From Cryptomeria japonica (Eukaryota; Streptophyta; Pinopsida; Cupressales; Cupressaceae), in NCBI RefSeq assembly GCF_030272615.1, contig NC_081410.1:506381442-506445441 (forward strand): a DNA stretch of 64,000 bases. Reading direction: 5' to 3'. Positions 34,906 to 47,977 of the stretch are shown piece after piece; position 1 is the first letter of the stretch, and each line of letters opens with the position of its first letter. A program made the position numbers and the translations under genes. The notes beneath the pieces were generated by a model. That model made no database searches and was not told the DNA's origin. It was given only the letters and a program-made list of their open reading frames with translations.

Positions 34906-37900
34906 AGACATAGACAAATCTGGTGGGCATTATTAAAATAATAATTAGCATTTTAGTAATGGTCTGATCTACAAAAGTATCTCTTAGCCTTCTTTACCAT
35001 TTTAACATGGTATTACAGCATGGCAAATATCTATGCGTAAAGAAGTTTGGGAGGAAAGAGTCAGCATTTTATGTCTTTCAGATAAAGTTGAAACAGAAAA
35101 ATAATTCATTTTTGAATGTAACGCTTTCAAGGTCAGTAGGGACAGTTATGAAAACACTCTTGCGGACAGCTCTTGGGATAATTTATTCAGTGAGAGGTTT
35201 GTAGAAAAGCTAAGGGCTCTCATCATCATGCTGCACAAAAAAAGAGTTTATAATGCAGAAATTGATTTTGGAAGGGGTCTGTCCCTTAGGCTATATTTAG
35301 CCTCACAGACCTTAAAATAATAATTTCTTCTTCTTCTATGTGTTGGATGAAGATGCTCTAGTTTGGCTTTCAATTGTATATTATTACTGAGCACTTGAAG
35401 ATGATGTAGATTCGCTTTTAACTATAGAAGCCTCCTAGCATGGATTGAGTTTGATATAAGGATTTATAAGTTAAATTTTGGAGAGCATCTTGGTGTTAAA
35501 AGTACACAACTGGCACTATCTAAAAGGAGGACAAAATAATGGAGCTGGGGTTTGTATCGCCCATGAATTGCTAAGTGTGAAGAATGGGAGGCTAGTAAGG
35601 AATGAAGGAGGAGGGGATTTATAAGTGGAAATATTTTTGTTTCATTTGAGTCATTGACATAAAAATATGAGTATTAATCAAGCATGTGCTTGTAATAGCA
35701 AAGCGAATGGCATTGGAAAGGGTCTGTTGAGTGGTATTGATTTTCATATGAAATTAAATGAAATGCAATGTTCAAAATTCATTAAAAAGTTTTATCTCTT
35801 TCTTAATACTTTTAAATATTAATTTATAACCAAGTGCCATAGAAGGTTTGGTTGATAAGAAGAAAAATTACAATAGAGCTGGAAGTTGAAAATATTCTTG
35901 TCAATATTTAGAGAAATTTTGGGGAGTAAGAATACTCTTATACATGGAGAAGATGGTTTATAAGGATAGTTTGTGTTAATTAGGATTTTGGAGATTGTAG
36001 TATTTCTTTTGATGCTACCTTCATAGTGTAAGGAGTAGCAATTGACTAATTGGAGGTTTGAGAAAATGGAGGTATGTCTTTTATCATCTAGGCACTCAGG
36101 ATTGATTTGTTGCATGATAATCATTTTTCCTATTTGTGTTCCTTAGAAAAAGGGGCTTCGATTTTCATATGGGTGCACTTGATGTATCTATAGTGGTTGA
36201 GGTTCTTACGTATAGTAGATGATGGATTTCTTCCACAACATTGGAGGAGGGATTTGACACACTCACGTGAGATTTTTCTCTCATGTGCAAAATCAATGAG
36301 GGATTTAGACACACTCAGAGAAGATGTGGGCTTTTAGAGGAAATTTGTTCTCTCATTGTGGAAGGAGGATGCAGACAATTGATCTGCTTTCATATTGTAT
36401 AGTGTTTTGTAGGTTCTATAGTTAGGAGATCCACTAATGGAGCAAGTTTGGTGTTTTCTAGGTGAGTGAGGAGGATTAGCGAAAGTGTTTCATCAAAGCC
36501 TCTAGAAGGGTTGTGTTCAACTGTTGCAATGTTCCACCATTGATTACATTGATATAATAAGGTGGTTAATATTGGTAAATATTAAATCATTCTAGGCTAG
36601 TTTAGAAAAAATAAATTATAATGTTAGTTAATCACTAGTAATTAAAATGATTAGTTTTGGGTAGATATATTCTTGTAGGTTAGTTCTATATTGGAAAATA
36701 AGGCTATAAAAGCCATAAAAATGTAATGCAAAATTATTGAATTAATATCACTAATATTTTATATGTTATTTTATTTATATAATAATGGTTTGATCTACAA
36801 AATTGTTGTTGGCTTCTAACAGGTTAACAATATCCACTATCCACATATGTGACTTGTGGTTTCAATAAAAAATATTTTTAGTTAAACATATTTTTACTAT
36901 AACCACAACGCTAGAAACACTTTTGTTGGCCAAAAGTGTGAAACAAGTTTGGACTTGCACCATACACCATTGAATTAAAAATAAATTCATTTTTTCCTAC
37001 CAAAAATGTGACCTAAGAATTTAACCTATTCTCTAAGTGAATAGCTAATTTGAGAAGGAAATGGTCTCCATTCTCCTCCATTTTAATCTGTCCTTGATCT
37101 TAGCTTTTTCTTTTATTGTGAAAAGCATTTAGATATCTTAAAATAGAAGCTCATGAGGTGAGAATAGAAAATATGTCATTTTTAAGGTGTTGGTTTCAAC
37201 TGAAAATGCACCTTGTTACAATGTATTTTTGTTAGGTCATATGCCTATCTAAAAACGTGTATTCATGAAGGATATGCATAAGTAAGATGACATTATTAAA
37301 ACACTAACTTTGTGGCTTTAAAACTTGTAGCCTCCAAGTTCAAAGTCTTTTATCCTAGCAACTATGCAATGCACTTATCTCAATCAATTTATGCCCAAAC
37401 TTTATCTTTAAGAGATCATTTCCAGACTTTCTCGATACACAAAATATAACATCAGGTTTTAATTTTTCAAATTTTAAGAGTGGATAAAATACTCACTAAT
37501 GTGGATCCTTTTGCATTTGACAAACATTTAAGGTTGCAAGATTTATTTATCATTACTTGTACTATAAATTCTTTCAAGAACATGAATAATAATGTCCTCT
37601 TTTCATTCCCACATAATATTTCTTAAAGAAGACCTTACAAACCCCATCTTATATTACTTTTCTTTAACTAAACATCATCTTCTGTATCAAACCTTGACTT
37701 TGAAGAGATATTTTAAAGAGAGATAAAACTATCTTTAAATTTAAAAAAAGAGTTTTGCTTCTTGTTCACTATCAAGATTATTTTTAAAAATATTACCAAA
37801 AATCATACAACTCTCCTTCTCACAGTTTTCTTTTTACTCTAAAAGTGATTTCTTTTTCCCTATAAAATTTAAATTCAGCTAATAATTAATTTTCCTCTAA

Positions 37901-38202
37901 GACTTTCATAACGTGTCTTACATTTGTTTTACCTACTTTAATACCACTATAAAAGCAAAGATCAAATACAATGTAAAACTAATGAAAGTTTATATACAAA
38001 GAGTAAAACAACACAAACTATATTTAGATTTTATATTTTGATGACAATATTATATGACTGTTGTAGATACCTGCATACTTTTAACAACATTTCTCCCACA
38101 GAAACTCAACTCGCTACTAATTATCCAACACAAACAAATAAATTATTAAACTAACACTACTATTTACTACAAACTAACATCTCAGCTTATAAACACACTT
38201 TG
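34906..38202. other. Non-coding spacer downstream of the P450
   Basis: No reading frame with recognisable protein features. A/T-rich with many short poly-A and poly-T runs. The 3' untranslated region of the P450 should lie within the last few hundred bases before 38203; I cannot place a poly(A) site. Confidence 0.6.
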
Positions 38203-39813
38203 TTAAATCGGATATTCAGCTGTGAGCTTCCATGAAGGGCGGACAAACAGTGGATTATTTCTGGGAACAGTTAATCCAAACTCTTCCGCCATATCCACCT
38301 CGCCCTCAACAGTCCAGTCAAAGCAATGAAGCAGCTGAGCAAGTGCCAACTCAACAACAGAAATACCCAGGGAAATCCCAGGGCATCCTCTTCTTCCTGT
38401 TCCGAACGGCAGCAAATCAAAGTTCTGACCTCTCACATCCTTATTACTGCCCATAAACCATTCGGGCTTGAACAGATGAGCATCTTGCCAAACATTTTCA
38501 TCCCTTCCCATTGCCCACACATTCACAAACAACCTCGTCTTTGGCGGAATGAAATATCCTCCCACGCTGCACCCTTCCATCGATTCGTGCGGAATGAGCA
38601 GAGGAAACGGCGGATGAAGTCGAAATGTTTCCTTCACCACGCATCGCAAGTAGTCGAAGCTCATGACGTCACTCTCCTTTACTCTGCGCTCTCTGCCTAT
38701 TGCAGATTCAATCTCTTTCTGTGCTCGAGCCAGCGTTTCAGGATTTCTCAGCAGCTCACTCATTGCCCATTCTACTGTTGTCGACGATGTTTCTATCGCC
38801 GCAGCTAACATGTCCTGCACAATTTCCTTCCCTTCTTGAGTAAATACATAATAGCATATTTCAAAGCTGGTCCGTGAGCTTCTAAAACTTACGAAGATGA
38901 TTGCTTTTATGTTGACCCGTGAGATTGTTTGGCCCTCCGTTTCCGCCATGTCGAGCATCACGTCTACCAAATCTTTAACACGACCTTCTTCCTTGGGATT
39001 TCCTTTGTACAATCTAAGACGAACGTGCTGGTCGATTACTTTCTCAGCAAATGCATCGAATATTTTGTGAACGGCCTGCATGCGACGACGGATTCCTTGC
39101 AAGTCGAGCCAGTCGAGATAAGGAATGAAATCACCAACGCAAAATGCACCGGCCACAGCGAACATCTCGTCAACCATTTGTTTGAAGCCAAGCCCTCCAC
39201 TCAATTCGTTGTCGGAATAGGTTCTGCTGGAAAACATTCTGCAGGTAATATTTTGAGTAAGGGAGGAGAGCCTCTTCTTCACATCCACACACCGCTCTCC
39301 GCGACCGCTTTCCTGCCAGATGGAAGCGATCATGGCAGACACTTCTTCCTCTCTCACGAATCTGAAAGAATCGATTCTTTTCACTGTGAGTAGCTCCACC
39401 ATCAACAGCTTTCTAATGTGTCTCCAGTATGCTCCAAAGGGGCCATACGCCACGTCTTTATGATCATAGCATATGTGTTTCCCATGTGCACAGTTTGGTC
39501 TGGTTGCAAAGACCAAATCGTGCGTTTTGAGGAATTCTTTAGCCATGGCAGGAGAAGACACCACAACAGTGGGGACGGAGCCCAAGCGAAGGAACACAAT
39601 GATTCCGTATTTCTTTGCCAGAGCCGCGAGAGCCTGATGAGGAAGATTTCCCAAGAGATGGAGACTTCCTATGACAGGCCATGGTCGTGGTCCTGGAGGC
39701 AACTTCAATTTGCTGCCATTTCTCTTGAGCTTATACACAAAGCAATAGAGGGCAAAGAAGATCCCAAATCCTATGGTGACGGCCTCCTTCAGGGAGCAAC
39801 TCAAGGATTCCAT
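38203..39813 (-). CDS. Cytochrome P450, CYP71 clan (CYP750/CYP736-like), two exons
   Basis: Exons 39813-38893 and 38814-38203 give 510 residues, normal for a plant A-type P450. An ER membrane anchor lies at about residues 11-27, and the Pro hinge PPGPRP at 39-44. The C-helix WRHIRK is present. The I-helix oxygen-site AAIETS (312-317, Thr316) is formed by the splice junction. The K-helix ExxR is KETFR (369-372). The heme loop is FGTGRRGCPG with Cys451 as the iron ligand. The family acts as ER-bound monooxygenase with NADPH-P450 reductase, often in terpenoid or phenolic metabolism; the substrate is unknown. One oddity is that the PERF box reads PEWF (Trp426 for the usual Arg). ATG 39813 is chosen because the anchor follows at family-typical spacing; ATG 39861 is in frame. 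There are no internal stops, so it is probably a real gene. The family name is from memory of the pattern. Confidence 0.9.
   Translation of the reverse strand: MESLSCSLKEAVTIGFGIFFALYCFVYKLKRNGSKLKLPPGPRPWPVIGSLHLLGNLPHQALAALAKKYGIIVFLRLGSVPTVVVSSPAMAKEFLKTHDLVFATRPNCAHGKHICYDHKDVAYGPFGAYWRHIRKLLMVELLTVKRIDSFRFVREEEVSAMIASIWQESGRGERCVDVKKRLSSLTQNITCRMFSSRTYSDNELSGGLGFKQMVDEMFAVAGAFCVGDFIPYLDWLDLQGIRRRMQAVHKIFDAFAEKVIDQHVRLRLYKGNPKEEGRVKDLVDVMLDMAETEGQTISRVNIKAIIFVSFRSSRTSFEICYYVFTQEGKEIVQDMLAAAIETSSTTVEWAMSELLRNPETLARAQKEIESAIGRERRVKESDVMSFDYLRCVVKETFRLHPPFPLLIPHESMEGCSVGGYFIPPKTRLFVNVWAMGRDENVWQDAHLFKPEWFMGSNKDVRGQNFDLLPFGTGRRGCPGISLGISVVELALAQLLHCFDWTVEGEVDMAEEFGLTVPRNNPLFVRPSWKLTAEYPI
38815..38892 (-). 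other. Intron of the P450 gene, 78 nt, phase 0
   Basis: Donor GTAAGT, acceptor TTGTGCAG, at the conserved CYP71-clan position just before the I-helix (KAIIF / DMLAAA). The length is a multiple of three and there is no stop in frame, so retention would insert 26 residues and still give an open protein of 536 residues. Confidence 0.9.
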
Positions 39814-39870
39814 GCTATGAGGAAACGGAAAGTTGTGAGTCTGCAATGAATGGAAACCCATAAACAGTCC

Positions 39871-39880
39871 TTTTAATATC
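39871..39880 (-). promoter_or_regulatory. TATA-like box of the P450 gene
   Basis: Minus-strand GATATTAAAA, 58 bases upstream of the chosen ATG. Transcription starting about 30 bases downstream would leave ATG 39813 as the first start codon and exclude ATG 39861, which supports the start choice. Inference from position only. Confidence 0.35.
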
Positions 39881-39888
39881 GTCCACAA

Positions 39889-42800
39889 GTTTTACCGCCT
39901 AGCACGACACAATCTATTAATGACAGCCATGATACCGATTACGTACCATAAACAAGCAAAAAAACATAAAGTTAAATAGATATGAGAATAGCAGAAATGG
40001 TTTTCAATAATTACAAATAATATATGATAATGATAATTAATTCTAGATCGAGAATTTGTTCCACCCACCTGATCTCGTCAGATTTTCCAATTTATATAAA
40101 ATAGGAAAAGTATGTTCACCATTGTCGAAAAATGTTTTTAGGGGTCCAGTTGTAGACATTTTCAGGTACAAACGTTTTCCACATGAAGGAGAAAATTATT
40201 ACTTACTACTGAAAACTTATAAAAAGATAATAAAAATTCATTTACGAATTTAAAATTTAATATATTTCTCATCAGAGAACAAAAGTAGTTAGAGTGGAGA
40301 AGCTTGGATTATAAATTTCCGAGCTATTGATTTGTATCATGTTATGCATTAGCAAATGGATTCATAATATACTTAATATCATCATTCTTAATAATATTTT
40401 ATTTTATTTCATTTTTTATCAATTAGTAACAAAATTGTGTAATAGAATTATAAATATTTATATACATCCATTGTTTAATAATATATTTAAATTCTGTTAT
40501 TAGATTGAGTAAATATTATGAATGCGTTTATTTTAAAAAATTTAGATGATTTTATAAGAAAGAATTTTGAAAGATTATAATTTATTAACATTAATGATCA
40601 CATCCAAATATATTTAAGAATGATATATCAAGTATTGACTGTAAGAAGGAAAAAATTTATAACTATCTTAAATGATATACTTTTCGAATAAAATTGCTTT
40701 AAGTCATATTATGTAAAAAATAACACAAAAATGCAATATTTTTTATAATTAAGAGAAATAATAGATTTCCTATTTTATTTACTATTGTATCATTTGTAAA
40801 GAAAAATAATTTTGATAAACTTGTACATTAGTAGTAGTGTCTCTAGAATATGAAAAAATACAATAATGGAAAGCAAAGAGAAGACATATTATTTTGCCAA
40901 GATTCAAGAGGAGTTTTTGACATACTTTAAATATGTTTTTGTAGTGTGTATTAAATGCTTGAGCACTACATTGTCAATGAAATGAAACGATTTTTTTTTT
41001 TTTTTAATCATGCTTTGAAGCATTTAGTTTAATATAGTATTGCATTTCATTTTTTAATCTCAATGAAAAATAGTTTATATGACTTTAAGTTTTAAACACT
41101 ATTCTATAAACTTTAGTCAAAATTTTATATTGTACTTGCAATAAAAGTATATTTGAAATTTGCTTAATCAGAAAGTTGTGAAGAAATGACCTCTTTAGTG
41201 CTTGTTTTGCAATAATTTATGGGGTGTTATTCTTATTTAAAGCATCGATCCCAAATATATTACCTTTAGTTATGTAATCCTTTTTCTTTTAATTATATTT
41301 TCTCTCAAATGTAATTAATAGTTCTTTTTATCATTTAAGTTGGAAAACATTAATAAAAAATGAATTAGTTATTAGTAATATTTTATTATAATATTAGATT
41401 AATTTTTATATACACATTTATTCATCTTGTAACAAATAATTGTAATTGTTTATATACCAGTTTCACAAAATTTTAATTTGATTGATTTACACAAACAATG
41501 ATAATAAATGTAAATTAGTTGTTAGACTTTACCCTTATCAATATTCATTACAAAACAAGGAATCTATAAACATAGAGAAGAGTGCAAGATAAAAAAATTA
41601 AACAAATATGTTTTTATAAATAGGTCTTTAATAATTTAATTTAAAAGAAAAAGAAAAAAATGTTATATGTAATAAAATATATCTTACATTTTAAATTACT
41701 TTTGAGGTATTTTGTTATATGAATATGTAAATTAGAGTTTCAATAAGTGAGTGTTTCATATTTTGTTTCCATATTATGGATTAGATGACATGTTAAGGCT
41801 GCAAGATTGGGTAGTTTGATAAGATCCCCAGATCTTGTCTGCATTAATGGGTACTTTGAGAAACAAAAGGGAGAGTAGAGGAAGGTGGAACATAGGTATG
41901 TTGGTTAATAAGATTAGGCCCATTACTAGTATGGATGACATTACCATTACCATTATGTGTACCTAGGAATGGAAGGTATTATTGTTGGCATTAGTTGTTG
42001 GGTCTCAACTTGGATTTCAAGAGTGACATATCCAACCACTTCTGGACAACTAGATATGGCCATAGTGTTTTCATCCACTATGTGAGCTATGCTATGTAGA
42101 ACATTCACACATTACAAATCACCTTATATCGACCTCCTTAGACTCTTATTCAAGTGGACTGCCTCTCTAGCCAAGTATTATATATTCAAAAAATATTGAA
42201 TACCTTCCAATTCCTTGTGAATATTCTTTAAATGTTTGTTACAAACTTGGCTTCAAGGGTCATCCTCATCATGAGAATAATTAGGGGAATGGTGTTTAGG
42301 TATATTAGGCATTAGAGAAGATTCCTCATCTAAGTTTCTTGGTGGAAATAACTCAACATGTAACTTAGGCTCAACACTATTACTATTCAAAGCATGAGAA
42401 GCCAAGAGTCGGTAACTTCTTCTCATAGGAATTTATATTCAAAGAAATGGGTTATGAAACTCATAAGCAAGTATAAGCTCCACAAACACACATTTGTTCC
42501 TAGAAATAAATAGAGGAAGACTAGAATAAAAGGGAATTTGGTTTATGTTTTTAATGCTTTGGTTTGTCTCATGAATTTATTGTAAATGTAGTATGAAATG
42601 AAAATAATGCAACTAAAACCAAATAATTAAGTGATATTCAATGATATCAATGACATAATTGATTAACCAATTGATTAAATAATATGAAATAGAAATGTGA
42701 TCAATTGACTAATTAATGGAGAAATTTATGAGATGATGATATTATGATTAATTAACCAATGGAAGCACATATGCAATAAATTTTAAAAATATTTACAAGA

Positions 42801-44589
42801 ATGGACTAATTAAATTTAATATATATGAACGTAAATATAAGAAGTTATGCAAGCATAAGACATGTTGGGTTCATTAAAATGATATGTGTGGAATTGGGTC
42901 TCCTATTCTATGGATGCAAGCTAAGATCTCAATTTTCCACACATGACCATTAGAGACCATAAATAGGTTCAACTAAAGCCCTAATAGAAGGATTGAACAC
43001 TTCGTGTCTATGGTCCATTTTTGGGGTTTTGCAATGGAATTGAGATGAATGCATGTATGATGTAGATTTAATGATATAAAAATGATGAATTTGCACAATA
43101 AAAGTAAATTGAAAATAAAAAGGTAAAAATATTAGAATAGATCTAAAAATAAAACATATAAAGGAACCTAGATCTACAATCTGAGCTTGAAAGTACCAAA
43201 ATGGTGTGTTGGATACCCCAATATAGGTGTCCTTGAAAATATAAAGGAGCATAATTGTAGTCAAGAGATCTTATAGGTTCGTCTCTCAAAAAGTCAACCA
43301 AAACTAGTTTGACACTTGTGTTGAGTGTCCTAGCCTAGGTTTTTTTGCATGTTTAAAAGTCATCACAATCTATGACAATTTTTTTGCACTCTTGTAACCC
43401 TTCTTCCATTAGATATGAACCTGCACAAAAAAAAAAATGAGGAAGAAATGTTATGTTGTATAAGGGCTTGCCTAAGTCAAACCATATGTTTGTGTTTCCA
43501 CCTCCACAATAGTTATGAATGATGTAAAAGAGAGATTTTTCTATGGAGGATAGAGGTTAAACAATAATGAAAATTATTGAATTGACAAATATTACCTCAA
43601 ATATGAAACCCTTAGCATGAAGTCTTGCATAAGGCTTGATGTTTCTAGAAGATAAAAAATGCATTATTTCATCATGGAGATATACACTGTGATTGATCAT
43701 GATTGTTATAAAATGTTATATGCTTGAATTATTTTCTTCTTGATTGCATATCTATTCTCATCCGACTCAAGTATGATTAACTGAATGTGAATTACATATA
43801 TTATATGGTGATAGTGTTTGAAATGAAAGATGGAGTTGTATTTATATGAAACTTACACATTTTAGGATTTAAATTTTTGGGAAGGTAAACATCAAATGAA
43901 AAATTCTTGCTACTTATAAATCTAACATTCATATTTCAAAATTTAGTGCCAAAATACCTAGATACGAGAACTTGATGCTATAATCCTAGCATGTTAGGCT
44001 AGGAAAAAGGTCGTGAATTTTGGGAAATCACCAGTTTAACAAAAATAGTCTTGAAACTAATCACAATTAGGCAAAAATAAGGTATGCATAAGGAATACAT
44101 GCCAAAGTGGGTCCAAACTAAGTGTGAAATTGTACAGAGACAATTTATGACACTGTACAATCTTAGCATCATCACATCCCCTTTTTTAAATTAAAAAATA
44201 ATATATCAATAAAATATCCAAAAAAAAGTTAAAAATACAAAAAATCGTAAGGAAAAATAATTTGTCCAAAGGTGAAAACCACTTTAGTGGTGCCTTGGGC
44301 AAGTACCATGGTGAAAAAATGGTTACAGGAGCCATGTGTAGTAGCCCCTTCTCCACCATCTCTTAGAACATTATCTTCCCCACCACTATCACTCCTATCA
44401 TCTTATTCATAAGAAAGCTATCATTGCTTTATTGCTAATTGATCATGTTGCAATTTATCCTATGCAACGATCTCCCTTGTCCACTTTAACCCTTTCATTG
44501 GATATGGAAGCTACACCTGAATTGTGTCTAAAATAGGTCCTTGGACATACTTAGTGTTCAATTCATCAGTATTCAACTCTACAAACTAT
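39889..44589. other. AT-rich spacer between the P450 and element C
   Basis: Mostly non-coding, with poly-A/T runs (for example T13 at 40991). The only coding-like trace is at 42170-42426, listed separately. 42840-43270 has the look of an old LTR or 5' leader but no boundary was found. Confidence 0.55.
42170..42426 (-). pseudogene. Coding fragment of unknown retroelement or gene
   Basis: ATG at 42426 (MRRSYRLLASHALNSNSVEP) is open for about 58 codons. It passes a TGA and then continues as a coding-like reading (VCNKHLKNIHKELEGIQYFL). A related reading in other frames goes on towards 41950 (SSCPEVVGYVTLEIQVETQQ). I do not recognise the family. Confidence 0.3.
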
Positions 44590-44599
44590 CAGAAGAGAA

Positions 44600-46570
44600 A
44601 TCCCTTAGCTTGATGGAACAAATTATGGGATATGGAAAATTTGAATGGAGAATCATCTTAGATGTCTTGGCAAGGATATTTGGGAGATCATTAAGAAAGG
44701 ATACACACCTTATGATCCATCATCTGGCAATCCTGCTCTTGCAGACTTGGATAAGAATATTGAAAATGATTGTAGAGCTAGAGAAGCCCTCTTGTGTGCA
44801 CTTATTGATCAGTAGATCATGGGATTAACTGATAAATCATTGACAAAGTTTATGTGGGATAAAATGCAAACTCTAAATGAAGGCGATCCTACTATCAAAA
44901 TTGCTAAACTTAATGGTTACCGGGTAAGATATTAAAACTTGAAGATGGAAGATAATGAAAGAATTGTTGTGTTTATGGAAAGAGTAAATGAGATTGTTAT
45001 GGGAATTCAATGTTGTGGAGGATTTGTGAGTGAAGATGAAATAGTTTCCAAAGTCTTGAGAGCCCTTCCACCAGCTTACAAGATGAAGGCAACTGCAATT
45101 AATGAGTTGAGAATAATGGAAAACTCTTTAATTAATAGAGACATTTTGATTGGGAAATTATCTGCTTCTGAGCTTGAAGAATTTGGATCTTCTGGAGCTA
45201 TAAAGTCTGAACCTGCTTTTCATGCATTATCGTCATCGTCATCATCTACCGACAAAAGTGATTGGAAAGTCCTAAATGCAAAAGAATTGGAAGACATGAG
45301 GAAAGAACATGAAGAATTTGAGCAACTTGAAGCCTTATTTGCTAGAAGATTACCTAAAGGTCCAATAGGAAGTAAGTATGAAGGAAAAGCACCTTTTAAA
45401 TGTTTTTCATGTAATAAGATTGGTCATTTTGCATCTAGATGTCTTGGAAGGAATGCAAGGTTTGAGAAAAGAGTTAAGAAATCATTTAAGCCTAACCAGA
45501 ATAGATATAGATTCAAGAAAAGTAAACAATGCTACATAGTGGATGAGGAAGGAGTAAGTGATGACTCTGGAGATGAATCGACAAAAGATTCTGCTAGTGG
45601 ATTCGACAATGGAAAAGAATGGGTGTTTTATACTTTAAAGGAAGGTGAACCAAAACCGGCTATCAAAAATGAAGAAAAGGCCCTAGCAGCAAAAGTTGAA
45701 GATAAGGATGAATGGGTAATTGATAGTGGATGCTCACATCATATGACTAGAGATAAAGGGAAATTTCTGTCCCTGCAAGAATACAATGGGGGTCAAGTTA
45801 GATTTGGAGATGACAAAGCATGTATGATAAAAGGTGGAGGTATTATTTCTTTGGATGGAAAGCATAACACTGATAATGTCTATTATGTAGAAGGTTTAAA
45901 GCATAATATTTTCAGTGTTGGTCAATTGGTAGACAAGGGTTTCCAACTTCGGTTTAAAGATAGAAAATGCAAAATCATTAACAAGACTGGTTTGGAGATT
46001 ACAACCAGTATTCAGACTGGAGGTAATATCTTTCACTTGAACACTACTAGTAAGACATGTTTGATTGCTCATATTGATGAGAGTTGGTTATGGCATAAGA
46101 CTTTGTGTCATGTTAATTTTGATTGTATTGTTAAGACTAGTTTAACTAAGGTAGTTAGAGATATACCTAAGATTATGAAGCCTCATAATCCAGTATGTAA
46201 TGAATGTCAAATGGGAAAGCAAGTTAAAAGTTATTTTAAGAGAATACATGATCAATCTAATGATGTACTTTATTTGATTCACACTGACTTATGTGGTCTA
46301 ACAAGGACTAGAAGCTTTCAAGGTGATAGGTATTTCATGTTGATTATTGATGACTATTCTAGAATGATGTGGGTGACTTTTCTTAGGGAGAAGTTTGAAG
46401 CCTTTGAGAAATTCAAGATCTTTAAAGAAAAGGTTGAAACAGAAACTGGATTGAAAATCAAATTTCTAAGATCAGATCATGGCAGTGAGTTCACTTCTCA
46501 TGAATTTAACAGTTATTGTGAGACAAATGGAATCAGGAGATAGTTATCTACACCTCAGACTCTTCAATAG
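44600..46570 (+). pseudogene. Element C gag, protease and integrase core
   Basis: Gag starts with DGTNYGIWKI after the truncation and has stops near 44640, 44815 and 44932. It is then open from 44939 to 46543 (534 codons). That stretch contains the knuckle CFSCNKIGHFASRC, protease site VIDSGCSHHMT, GAG-pre-integrase SWLWHKTLCHVNF, and integrase HTDLCGL (first Asp kept) with LRSDHGSEF (second Asp kept). Two TAG codons (46541 and 46568) cut it just before the catalytic Glu segment, which follows in the same frame. Confidence 0.9.
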
Positions 46571-47335
46571 AATGGAGTAGTGGAAAGAAAGAACAAAACC
46601 ATTTTGGATGCAGCAAGATCTATGATGATGGAAGCCAAATTGCCTCATATCTACTGGAGAGAAGCAGTGAGTACAACAGTCTACACATTCAATAGAGTTC
46701 CCATCAAAGGTGAAACCGGTAAGACCCCTTATAAATTATGGTTTGGACATACACCTACTGTTAAATATTTCAGAATTTTTGGAAGTAAATGCTATATCCA
46801 AAGAGATGATTCAATTGGAAAGTTTGATCCTAGATGTGATGAAGGGATATTTCTTGGTTATTCAATTCAAAGAAAATCATATAGATGTTATAAAAAAAGA
46901 TTGCAAAAAATTGTGGAGAGTGATAATGTGAAAGTGGATGAGCAATACATAAATCATTTTATATCATATGATATGGAATCGATAGTGGAAATGATCATAA
47001 CTAAACCAGAAATACCTCAACTGATACAGGAAACTGAGACAGTTACACCGACACAATCAGAAAATTCAACCATGATTGATGATCAGAGCAGTGAACCTAA
47101 AGTTCAGAAGACACCAAGGTATGTAAGATTAAATCATTCTGAAGATCAAATCATTGGAGATAGAAACAAGGGAGTTATGACAAGAAGAAGACTATCAAAT
47201 GAAGAGGTATGTCTTATTTCTCAAATTGAGCCGGCATATGTTATTGAAGCCTATAAGGATAAACATTGGTTAAAAGCTATGGAAGATGAATTAGATCAGA
47301 TAGAGAAAAATGAGTCTTGGTCTTTAGTTCCCTGA
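46571..47335 (+). pseudogene. Element C integrase C-terminal part and linker to RT
   Basis: Open for about 251 codons from the ATG at 46580. NGVVERKNKTILDAARSMM contains the integrase catalytic Glu. It is followed by the conserved IYWREAVSTTVYTFNRVP and GYFLVIQ-equivalent EGIFLGYS blocks and the variable linker. It ends at a TGA (47333) where the family normally continues into the RT domain. Confidence 0.88.
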
Positions 47336-47977
47336 CCTAAAAGTAAGAATGTTATTGGAACTAAATAGATTTTTAGGAATAAACTAAATGAGGATGGTCA
47401 AGTTGTAAGAAACAAGGATAGATTGGTTTGGAAAGGATATTCTCAAATGGAAGGAATTGATTATGGTGAGACATTTGCACTTGTAGCTAGAATTGAAGCT
47501 GTTAGACTATTTCTTGCCTATGCAACTTATAAGAACTATAAGGTTTATCAAATGTATGTTAAATGTGCATTTTTGAATGGTGAACTTGAGAAAGAAGTAT
47601 ACATTGAGCAACCTAATGGATTTTCACTTACAAATGATAAAGATGTGGTTTACAGATTGAAGAAAGCTTTATATGGATTGAAACAAGCTCTTAGAGCTTG
47701 GTATGCAAGGTTGGATAAATATCTTTTGAAGCTTGGTTTTACTAAAGGCAGTGCTGATAGTAATTTATATTATAAGATCATTGATAATAATATTTTGATT
47801 ATTGACGTAATTGTTTATGATATCATTTTTGGAGGAGAAGATAAATTGTGCATGAAATTTGCTAACAATATGCAGAATGAATTTGAAATGTCCATGATTG
47901 GTGAGATAAGATTTTTCTTAGGTTTGCAATTACTCAAACTGACTAAGGCATTTTTATCTGTCAAACTAAGTATCTGA
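47336..47977 (+). pseudogene. Element C reverse transcriptase, active site lost
   Basis: RT reading with a TAG at 47366. It is then open from 47423, showing YGETFALVARIEAVR and YIEQPNGFSL. The family's YVDD box reads IVYD here, so the first catalytic Asp is replaced. A frameshift near 47945 ends it. Not functional. Confidence 0.88.

Noticed and set aside
38232-39849. Several plus-strand ORFs of 60-160 codons opposite the P450
   Set aside because: Antisense shadows of a well-supported P450 exon; no homology features of their own.
39861-39888. Upstream P450 start sites (in-frame TTG at 39888, ATG at 39861)
   Set aside because: The first is not an ATG, and both lie at or upstream of the likely transcription start. 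Family N-termini begin at the later ATG 39813.
42840-43270. Possible LTR or leader of a further element
   Set aside because: No partner copy, no tg...ca boundary with primer site or polypurine tract, so not called.
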